From contig NC_049982.1 of assembly GCF_000003815.2 (NCBI RefSeq), positions 9,368,717 to 9,417,647 on the forward strand: a stretch of DNA of 48,931 nucleotides, read 5' to 3'. The notes beneath the pieces are model-generated. The model was not told the origin of the DNA. It saw only the letters and a program-made list of their open reading frames with translations, and ran no database searches. This stretch comes from Branchiostoma floridae. Lineage: Eukaryota > Chordata > Leptocardii > Amphioxiformes > Branchiostomatidae. Positions 41,148-48,931 of the stretch are shown here, piece after piece. The position numbers were made by a program, and so were the translations under genes. The first letter of the stretch is position 1. Each line of letters starts with the position of its first letter.

Positions 41148-44064
41148 GTAAGTATGTGACACACCAGAAGTCCTATTGTGTAGAACAATTTGACTTGCTG
41201 TGCGCACTATTTAAAACGCGGAGATACTTTGTAAAAGTCGCGGGTGAAATGATATCGATATTACTACGCTGAAAACGCCGTAAAACATTCTACCATCTTC
41301 CTTTCCCTATTCTGTCTTGCTTGTATATTCTACCAGTCTCCAAACAGAGGTTAGGCTCCGGCTGTTTTTTAAACGTTTTCAGGCGTTTTTATCGGGCTTT
41401 ATTTCTATTTCGTGCTGTTTTCTCGATGTCTCGTGGTCACCTCTGCTTGGAGAGTATGTAATGTTATGTTTCTCTGACAAATAGTTAGTAACTTACAATT
41501 AGTGCTTGGTATGACAAATGGTACATGTAGATATTTGACGTTTCAACATAACAATGACGCCGTATGGGAAAGAAAGAGAAAAAGCATCGTGATGAAATAT
41601 TCGTTGGAAAATTACAATAATCATTGTGATCTGTATGATATCCGCCATGTGCTCATTATGCACGTTAAGCTACCTGTAAACGTTAAAGCGCTAAATACTA
41701 CATTCACAGAACGCAGTGCTTCATTCATAAACTTCACGGATAGCTTTAACTTGCAACTTGTCAAATGGAATGAGTTCAATTTTTTTCATATCGTGTGGTT
41801 ATTTGTCTCAATCTTTTACTTGTAGACAATCACGCCACCTATTGATTATCGACCGTATTGCTTGTATATACATACCAAGAGGACTGACATGTGTTAACAA
41901 CTTGATGACTTTAATATAGACGCTTCCAAAACTTTTATTGACAGTGGCATGGCGGTCGAATAACACAAAAGAATAAAACATTAAAATCAGATAATCTTCC
42001 TGTCGTAAAGTGATTGTCACTTTGAGCTGGGCTATCGCAAACAGTGGGCGGGCGCTGAGAGGGGCAACTAGACTTTGTCAGACCCAAAACTGAACGTTAC
42101 AAGAGAAGTAGCATACCATATCAAAGATAACCCTTTTGAAAAGTAAAGTACAAAATGAAGACCATGGCAAATAAGATGTATGTATGTATACGCAACGTTG
42201 CATGAGCCATAAACCATTTGATTGATTTGATATTCTGTATCATTCGTTCCTTCTCCGTCGAACTTGATCTCTGGTGGCCAGGGTGGAAACTGTGTGGCAC
42301 AAGTCACTGTTTTTTAGGAGCAGGGTTGTAGCCAACACCTGTCCTTCAGTCCTTTGAAGGAATTTTGCAGCTGGGGACTGAAAAATGAATTCCCCCATTC
42401 CGTCCCATGGGACAGACAAAAATTGATATGTAAAGATATAAAAAAACCGAAACCCATGTGTTCTTCTTCACCAAATCAACACTATTGAACAGCTTAGTCT
42501 ACAAGCAAAATTTGCACCTCAAAATGCAGGAAATGGTGTTTCAGAGGGTCTTGATTTAAAAATTTTCTGGGACCCAGACCCCCCAGAAATGACGCGCAAC
42601 GTCACGCCATGCCTTCGGTGCTCGATAGGATTCCCATTCAAAATCAAGGGGACTGAAAATGATTTCAGGCTGGTTAGGAGTACTAGTATTTGATTCTTTG
42701 ATTTATTATTATCACATTGCACTACTAGACTAACGTTAGCTAACTACAGAGTCGGTCATGCTTGGTCCTCAGTCTGGGGTAGCCCACTTCAGATTGTTTT
42801 TGTGAACAGTAGCAAGTCGTTTATATGGACATTAAAAAAAGATAATTACAAAACAGAATGACAAAACTAGGTCGTTTGATGGTGGGAGTACTAGTGTTCG
42901 GCGTCAGGTGCAGGACTCCACCTGGCGGTGAAACGTGCAGCTGCACGTGTGTGGAAACGTGCCCAGGCCGTGACAGGTAGTAGGTCTGTGCCGCGGGGCA
43001 TGCATTGTCCTGTTTTGTTACAAAAGTACCATCTAAAATTATCACAGCAGAAACGTACAATTAAACAACATACTACTCTATGATTCTCCCCCGTTGCTTA
43101 TAAACAAATGTTAACGCAAAGGTTGGAGTTTGTAGGGAACAGACGCACCTTCAAAGTTTTACTGGGCCAAATTTCATACATAAGGTAGCCAGGTGGTTCA
43201 ATAGGGGTTCTTGGAGGAAAATTCTTAAGAAAGAAGTATGGCGACACGAATGGGAGAGAAAAACTGGCTTAGATGCTCATTGGGGTCCAACTGAACAAAC
43301 TTTCCTTGAAAATGCCTGCATTTCGCTCCTTACACAGCTGCAGAGGTATGAACTGGAACAATGGCACCTCCGGTTTGAGACGTTTGCCAAGATTTTCCGC
43401 TCAGGTGGTTCTGAACTAATGGTGAACCGAAAGACCCGCCGATGTCTGGCATGGGTATAAATCATGTAAACTAGGTGACATTTCACAAGCAGGAACTTCG
43501 TTTGACCCACCTGACCTCCCTCCCAGCCAATATTTCTTAGCGATCGAATATAGAAGCTAAAACAGCTATGGTGTGTGAAGGATTTTAAGATTGCTGAGAA
43601 AGTTTTCTGTAACATGCTGGCCATTCGGTTACGCATTCGGTCACTTAAATTGGTGGAATTCTTTCATGTTTGTTTTCTCCCAATTGGGGGATAGGTATTT
43701 CCCTGTATTTCCTGCTTTCCATGAATTTGCAAACCACTTCCGTCTTTAGGTACAACAGTTCTCTTTGTGATGTGGCATGAGTAATATCACTTTGAATTGA
43801 TAATGACAATGTCGTTCGGAAGGCCCTTGAACATACTAGTACAATACAGGAGATGGAGAAAGTCATATAGGGCTTATGTCTGGGCTTAGACTCGTGTCAT
43901 TTTGTCCAAATCATCTCAGGTCTGTAAAATGCAAATTGCATGTAAAATGTAACAATGATCTATTCTCGGAGCATTACGTATACTTATCTGGCCAGCTGAC
44001 ACAGCAGAAGATAAGCGAAATAGATTTGCATATCTCAGAATGGGAACCTGTCTCAAAGGTATGA
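41116..44064 (+). CDS. Candidate 3-exon gene, 128-residue protein of unknown function
   Basis: Three exons join in frame to 387 bases, ATG to TGA: 41116-41147 (METQKLLMRH, donor GTAAGT), 43136-43345 (donor GTATGA) and 43920-44064 (acceptor CATCTCAG). Phases match at both junctions (2 and 2). The start has a good context (AACAATGG). The product has no signal peptide or membrane span, has six tryptophans, and a basic-aromatic block WRKILKKEVWRHEWER followed by GPTEQTFLENACISLLTQL; exon 3 ends QKISEIDLHISEWEPVSKV. An AATAAA follows at 44526. I do not recognise the family. It is divergent from TTC17 and convergent with the DNAJC7-like gene. The exon 2 acceptor (TTTGTAG) has a weak pyrimidine tract, so the model is not certain. 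Confidence 0.45.
41331..41456. mobile_element. Damaged relative of the MITE at 979-1154
   Basis: The left arm shares GTTAGGCTCCGGCTGTTT and TTTTTATCGGGCTTT with the first copy, and the right tip CTCTGCTTGGAGAGTA is the same. Most of the right arm has been replaced, and no flanking duplication is visible. It sits in the first intron of the candidate 3-exon gene. Confidence 0.7.
42317..42688. repeat. Probable dispersed repeat
   Basis: The segment from GGGTTGTAGCCAACACCTG to GATTTCAGGCTGGTTAGGAG has loosely complementary ends (TTCAGTCC near the left end, GGGGACTGAAAAT near the right). It carries no frame. Assignment as a non-autonomous DNA transposon is tentative. Confidence 0.35.
43136..43345 (+). 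CDS. Candidate gene exon 2
   Basis: 210 bases, one base completing the previous codon and two starting the next. Its frame is open well beyond both ends (about 43121 to 43460), with coding-like content rich in W, E, K and R. Confidence 0.45.
43920..44064 (+). CDS. Candidate gene exon 3 (stop)
   Basis: 145 bases from a good acceptor (TTTTGTCCAAATCATCTCAG) to TGA. An alternative is a GT donor at 44059 joined to a strong acceptor at 44564, which would end three codons later. Confidence 0.45.
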
Positions 44065-44525
44065 TCTCTGGGGGGAAACAGTAATTAAGACCACTATACC
44101 CAGAGAATCGGCGGAACTAGAAAAGCAACGCCTATAATTTGACCACTTCTTTGACGGGAAATGATCCTAACAACGACACCAATTATGGTGAATGAATCAT
44201 AATTGTGGCCGACATCTTTGTGTCGACACTTTTAGAAACTGCAAATCATGCACTCTTGCGAAATCACTGTCATGTTTTGGTGATGTACCTGTTATTACCA
44301 ATGTATTTTCATATCATTACATCCAAGTTGGATTTATTCTCTTGCCAAACGTTGGTGATGCTTTATTTTTCAAAAACACGGGTACAGTTTCACATAATTA
44401 CCATTTCATCTAACGTTTCATCTCATCTTGTAGTTTTTAGATGATATAAAATATAACCTCTTTACACCTCTACTTTAGTTGTCTAACTCAATGCATTTAG
44501 CCCATTTAGTTTGGCAAGACTATGC

Positions 44526-44531
44526 AATAAA
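44526..44531 (+). terminator. Poly(A) signal for the candidate 3-exon gene
   Basis: AATAAA is followed within 15-30 bases by a GT-rich stretch (CATTGTGATTGTCTT). It lies 460 bases past the stop at 44064. Confidence 0.45.
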
Positions 44532-44610
44532 GATCATTTTCATTGTGATTGTCTTATTCTATAGGTAAGAAAATAGCTGAGACTCTTCAATAATCGAGAA
44601 GATAGAGGCC

Positions 44611-44616
44611 TTTATT
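44611..44616 (-). terminator. DNAJC7: Poly(A) signal for the DNAJC7-like gene
   Basis: TTTATT on the + strand reads AATAAA on the - strand, about 510 bases past the stop codon. It lies 80 bases from the convergent signal at 44526, so the two transcripts would meet tail to tail. Confidence 0.5.
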
Positions 44617-45125
44617 CACCATAACCCACCCGTTGCACCGTTCCCCACCAGTACAAAATCTACTGTTTAGAATAGCATTGATTGTTCATAGAACAGATAT
44701 GTATTAAGCACAAGCTCGTATTAAACTATATTACCTGCATAGAAAACATTGGACATATCAGCGCTGTTCACGTGCCCATGTGTCTGCTACTTCAGGCATA
44801 CAACAATGAAATAGAATATGGCTTTCAATATATTATTTTGTGAAAGAAAACAGAGGGCAGGATACTTCCTGTATAAGTCATTGCCAGGACCTTTCACCAA
44901 TATTACAATTTCAAAAGCGACTGAGAGCAAAACGAGTCTTCGGGCAAGAAAAGGCAATTCCGGGTAAAAGAACCTTTTTCACAACGAATTCAGACTTACT
45001 TTCATGGCAAGTAAAACTAGCCGTACTTTAATCTATCCTAATAAGTGGTTACCTGCTCTAGACAGGAAGTATGCATACTCAAGCAGTTACATATTACTAC
45101 TTCAAGCCCTAACCCCATTGTTGCG

Positions 45126-46850
45126 TCATACATGGTGAAACTTGAATCGACTATTTGTGAATCCTCTACTAGCAAACCCATAGCGTTGTCTTCCACCGGG
45201 GTTAGCCCCCGTCTGAGCTCCCGGGTTAGCGTTGTAAGCATTGTGTCCAAATCTACCAGTCCTCTGAGTCTGGGGTGGTACGTTACCAGTTCCGAACTTA
45301 GAAAACCCGCCGAAAGCGTCCTGTACCCCCTCCATGGCTTGTTCCAAATCATAACGCCGTTTTTCCTCGGCGTCAGACAGCACGCCGTACGCTTCGCTGA
45401 TCTCCTTAAACCTCTTTTCTTGTATGGCTTTCTCCTCCTCGCTAGAATCCACGTTCTTGTCAGGATGACATTCCTTTGCCTTCTTTCTGTACGCTTTCTT
45501 GATGACGTCGACACTTGCCGTCCGCTCTACTCCCAGGATTTGATAATAGTCCCTTGACGTGCTTCTCTTCAGTGCCTTCTTCGCCTCCTGGAGAAACTGC
45601 AGGTGCTCGTGCGTTCTGTCTTGTTCGCACACTTTTTCGTAGTCTGAAACAGCCTGTTCGAATTGTTCCATCTCCGTGTAGCACTTGGCCCTCCGGAGGT
45701 AGGCCTTTGTGTATGATTCATCCAATCTGATGGCGTTTGTGCAGTCTTCGATGGCCTGCATGAGTTTGTTCATTTTTACGCAGACCACGGCGCGGTTGTA
45801 GTACAGTTTTGAGTTCGTCAGATCGATCAGTGGGTCAATGGCGAGCGCCTCCGTATACCTGTCGAACGCCTCCTCGTATTTGTTTGCCTTGAAGGCATCG
45901 TTACCTTCTTCTTTCTTCGTGGCGAGCGCCTGGGCCTTTTCTAGGGCAGCATTTGTCTTCTCGTGCTCTGGAGAAATGTCCAACACCTGTTCAAAATGTA
46001 CGAAGGCGTCGTCAATGTTCCCCTGGTAGTACAGACACAGTCCCATGGCGTACAGAGCGTCTACATTCTGGGGTTGGTACTCTAGAACCTCGCTTAGTAC
46101 TTCGTGTGCTTCGCTGTAGTTCCGCATCATAACCATACTCTCTCCCTTGTACACCCTGTATTTAGCACACTGTGGGACTTGCTTTATCGCTTTGTCCATG
46201 TAAAACAACACCCGTCTGTAGTCTCCTTTATCCATGTCACGCTCGGCGAAAGACTGTAAATGAATCAGGTCTTTGGCGACCCGGAGGTCGCTGGAAATGG
46301 CCTGGTTTTTCGGCTCGAGCATCTGGGCTTTGGTGTAGACTGCAGTGGCTTCTTTGGGACGTCCCAGAGCGAGTAGGCACTCTCCGTGACTGCAGTATGC
46401 GTCTATACAGTCCGGAGCGAAGTCGGTGGCTTGGACCGCGTCCATAATGGCGTCCTCGTACTTGCCTAGCATGATGTTACAACCGGCCCTCCCCGCCAGG
46501 TAGTCTGGACAGGTGGGGCACGCCTCAACCGCGTCGGTCCAGTGCTTCAGCGCCTTCTCGTAATTCTTACAGTTCATGAACGTGTTGGCCATCTTGACGG
46601 CCATCATGGCCTTCCGGCGGGCCGCCATGTCCTCCCCTCCCGCGGCTGTTCCGTTGGCTTGCATGTTGGTGGAACCCGGCGACCGGAATCGGGCTCGCTT
46701 GCCCGGCACTCCACCTAAGATGGCGCCCGAGGAACGCGGATTGTAATTCCTGTCTGACAGGGCAGACAGTTCTTCCTCGCTGTCGGTTCGGGCGAGCTTT
46801 TGTCCTGCCGTCTTTCTGTTTTCCTGACCGTAGAGACGGCTTACCGGCAT
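45126..46850 (-). CDS. DNAJC7: DNAJC7-like co-chaperone (TPR repeats + J domain), intronless
   Basis: 574 residues from the ATG at 46850-46848 (CACCACCATGCC, good context). The frame is open further upstream but has no ATG there; the codon at 46901 is TTG. Residues ~1-75 are a low-complexity lead. TPR repeats run from ~80 to ~415 ([60 protein letters not shown]). The J domain starts [13 protein letters not shown] (~430), has the HPD triad at His462 (KECHPDKN), and ends near 510. A Gly/Asn/Arg-rich tail follows. DNAJC7 (TPR2) passes clients between Hsp70 and Hsp90 in the cytosol and nucleus. It is longer at the N-terminus than human DNAJC7 (494 residues). Lack of introns suggests a retrocopy that has kept its frame. 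Confidence 0.9.
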   Translation of the reverse strand: MPVSRLYGQENRKTAGQKLARTDSEEELSALSDRNYNPRSSGAILGGVPGKRARFRSPGSTNMQANGTAAGGEDMAARRKAMMAVKMANTFMNCKNYEKALKHWTDAVEACPTCPDYLAGRAGCNIMLGKYEDAIMDAVQATDFAPDCIDAYCSHGECLLALGRPKEATAVYTKAQMLEPKNQAISSDLRVAKDLIHLQSFAERDMDKGDYRRVLFYMDKAIKQVPQCAKYRVYKGESMVMMRNYSEAHEVLSEVLEYQPQNVDALYAMGLCLYYQGNIDDAFVHFEQVLDISPEHEKTNAALEKAQALATKKEEGNDAFKANKYEEAFDRYTEALAIDPLIDLTNSKLYYNRAVVCVKMNKLMQAIEDCTNAIRLDESYTKAYLRRAKCYTEMEQFEQAVSDYEKVCEQDRTHEHLQFLQEAKKALKRSTSRDYYQILGVERTASVDVIKKAYRKKAKECHPDKNVDSSEEEKAIQEKRFKEISEAYGVLSDAEEKRRYDLEQAMEGVQDAFGGFSKFGTGNVPPQTQRTGRFGHNAYNANPGAQTGANPGGRQRYGFASRGFTNSRFKFHHV

Positions 46851-46935
46851 GGTGGTGCTGGGACCGGGGTGACGTCTGCGTGTGTTCGGTCGCGATCCCA
46901 ACTATCAAACTGGGATCACAACCGCCCGCGACCCT

Positions 46936-46943
46936 AATATAAA
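46936..46943 (-). promoter_or_regulatory. TATA-like box of the DNAJC7-like gene
   Basis: On the - strand the sequence GGTTTTATATTAG lies 86-93 bases upstream of the ATG at 46850. Transcription would be expected near 46905-46912, giving a ~58-base leader and excluding any start further upstream. A CRE-like half site TGACGT is at 46975-46980. Confidence 0.5.
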
Positions 46944-46980
46944 ACCTTCCCCTCTGGGAGTGGAAAAAAGCTGATGACGT

Positions 46981-48931
46981 AGGGCGGATCGTTGCCGGTT
47001 ACTCAGGTTTGAACAATAACAAGGATGTTTGTGACGTGGAATCACGGGACGGAGAGACAGTAATTGTCCAAGATGGCGACAGAAGTGCCCAGGGCGGTGG
47101 AGATGAGAGAGACAACCGTCTTAACACACCTGGTGTGACTGCGGGCTCCGGTGGGCCTCCCGTCAATTCCGCTTTACCCCAGATCACACATGCGTGCGAA
47201 AAGCCTGGAAAATACGTGTGCCTGTAAAATTGATTACCTTTGATGACAGGTTCGACTATTCCTTTATGGCGTGAGGAATTGTCTTAAGGTTGATGAATAA
47301 TGAGGACATCCCCGAGGAGCATGCCCATATATGGAAAAAGGTAATTTAATTGCAGAAAAGTGGTTCTTCGAGTTCTGCCTCTACCATATTTGGAAGTAGC
47401 ATGGCTGTCCCGGGGGACATTTAAATGGTTCTTTAGTCTGTTTGGCTGAAATTTGCTCGTCAGGGATTTCTAATTTTGAATATCCATTTGGAGCAATTTG
47501 TACCATCCCGGAGAAGTCATCACCAAGACAATTCATTCGATTTGTTAAATTGATTTGTATTTGTATTTATTTGATTAAACGCTACGCGTATACGAGTGTC
47601 GCCGTGTCATTTATGTATGTCAAACGTATCTTTTTTCACCTGTTTTTCAAAATAGCATTAGACACATTTTTCATAGAAATGAATGGAATGTTCTGGAACA
47701 GTTTGTCGACAACATAACGTTAACTTCCGCATCATAAGGTGTTAGCACTGAGGCTTCCTAACCTTGATGCTAGTATTTCGGTCGGTTTGTTTGATTTCGT
47801 TAAGCTCATTTCGGCTTTTGTTTTGTTTTCTTAAGTAATCAAAATTAAAGCTTCCAAGCCTCTTGGTTAAAAGCAACAATTCTGTAATTCTTTATATAAG
47901 CAAGAAAACCTTACGTCACATTCTATACAATGCGCGATGAAACTTTGCTACTGCACAGTGAGTAAACTAACTTTGCTTAGGGTGACAAATCGGTGAAGCG
48001 GGGCCGCCTGGTCCCCATGGCGGTTGACAGTTTACCAGCGCGTGAACAATGTGACTGGAATACCGGCGAATAGATTACAGCGGCTCTAAAGCATTTCTCA
48101 TTTCTCGTCGTACTCTGTTGACTGTTTGGACAAAACAGCACAAACATCGCGATTTATGCCCCCTCTCCCCCTGCCCTCCAGTGAAATTGAACAGTTTTTT
48201 ATAGGAACATTGAAATATTTTAACCGGTTTCGAAAATTGGATGTTAGGCGATGCGTTACCATTCACTTTTGTTGCTGTTGTAATAATTCACTAGCCAAAA
48301 GTGACACCCCAACATGCGCCAGTGCCGTGTTATGAACGGACTACTGTACATCCGTGCGGCCGTGACGGATCTGCGGGCCCTGACCTGGTCTGTTAGCGGG
48401 GACATAGGGCCGGGCCCTGCACGTTTATAAACTCAACAACGACATGTTTACAAAGGCTAGGTCTGGGAAATCGCCCCGTCGGCTTACGGAACAAGTTGTC
48501 TTATAAACATTTCTGCGTACTTACCTACATGAAAACATGTCCACAGATCTAGCGACAGAAAGAGAGAAAAGTTGTTTTATATCAACTTTTTCAGTGATGT
48601 ACGCGGTAATGAAATTCTTGCAGGCATAAAACATAGACGTATTGTGGTATCATTGGCTGATTGCAAGAATCCTCTTTCGACATACTCTCCCGTCTCTCAG
48701 CCTTGTTCAACTTTAATAGGAGGAGTTTGTGATGTCTTGGATCTTGCCCTCTATATTCCTTTCAGTGAAAAAGAGTCGTGAGAGGATATATCGATACCCG
48801 CCCTAGAAATTGTTGACGGATGCCCGATCTGTATACGTATTCCTTAAGCCCCCTTTACAAATCAAGAATTTTAGCTCGGCCGAGTTGTCTCCGAGCTCTC
48901 ACTTACGAGGAGGTCTGACCCTGATGCCGAC
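46981..48931. other. 3' end of window; at most one weak candidate first exon
   Basis: An ATG at 47073 on the + strand (CCAAGATGGCGAC, strong start context) opens MATEVPRAVEMRETTVLTHL before a poor GT donor. A second frame from 47009 runs 72 codons with low-complexity charged content. Either may be the first exon of a gene divergent from the DNAJC7-like one. Beyond 47230 I see no supported gene. Confidence 0.25.

Noticed and set aside
44192-44444. Two overlapping 73-79 codon + strand frames after the candidate 3-exon gene
   Set aside because: Hydrophobic AT-rich composition without domain or splice support; they fall in the likely 3' UTR.
45045-45557. 170-codon frame on the + strand
   Set aside because: Lies antisense over the DNAJC7-like coding region, which explains its openness.
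46851-46901. Upstream extension of the DNAJC7-like protein
   Set aside because: The first codon of that extension is TTG, with no ATG, and the TATA-like box places transcription start almost on top of it; the ATG at 46850 is in good context.

Overview
The window looks like nuclear DNA of an amphioxus-type invertebrate deuterostome (Branchiostoma is my best guess). The grounds are long genes with short GT-AG exons, a full orthologue of the metazoan gene TTC17, intronless receptors with leucine-rich repeats, an Ig domain and a membrane span (LRR-Ig), and many palindromic MITEs and SINE-like repeats. It is a scaffold with two 100-base runs of N (33011-33110 and 34774-34873), both inside TTC17 introns.

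Layout. (1) 1-2984: no gene I can support; it holds one complete palindromic element with a 9-bp target duplication. (2) About 2985-12400: a tandem segmental duplication of roughly 4-5 kb per unit. Each unit carries one intronless LRR-Ig membrane receptor on the + strand (5380-7101 and 10015-11871). The first copy has a one-base frameshift that replaces its tyrosine-rich cytoplasmic tail, and a ~1 kb Penelope-like retroelement remnant with two hammerhead-like motifs has inserted upstream of it. (3) 13.5-40.5 kb: TTC17 on the - strand. I resolved 27 coding exons that join in frame to 1310 codons plus a stop, and one further candidate exon (24618-24710) that looks like a tandem, possibly mutually exclusive, copy of exon 14. 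(4) 41116-44064: a candidate 3-exon, 128-residue gene on the + strand, divergent from TTC17, visible only by joining exons across splice sites. (5) 45126-46850: an intronless DNAJC7-like co-chaperone (TPR repeats plus J domain) on the - strand, with a TATA-like promoter. (6) 46.9-48.9 kb: mostly non-coding, with one weak candidate first exon on the + strand.

How the parts relate. TTC17 and the DNAJC7-like protein are both TPR scaffolds linked to protein handling: TTC17 carries a signal peptide, and DNAJC7 is a cytosolic/nuclear Hsp70/Hsp90 co-chaperone. They do not share a domain design otherwise. The two LRR-Ig receptors are a young paralogous pair in which the Ig and membrane-span coding regions are almost identical while the LRR region and flanks have diverged. 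TTC17 and the second receptor end tail to tail near 13.3-13.5 kb; the 128-residue candidate and the DNAJC7-like gene end tail to tail near 44.5-44.6 kb.

All exon boundaries come from reading splice signals and from conserved reading frame and remembered similarity to vertebrate TTC17. No transcript or database evidence was available.
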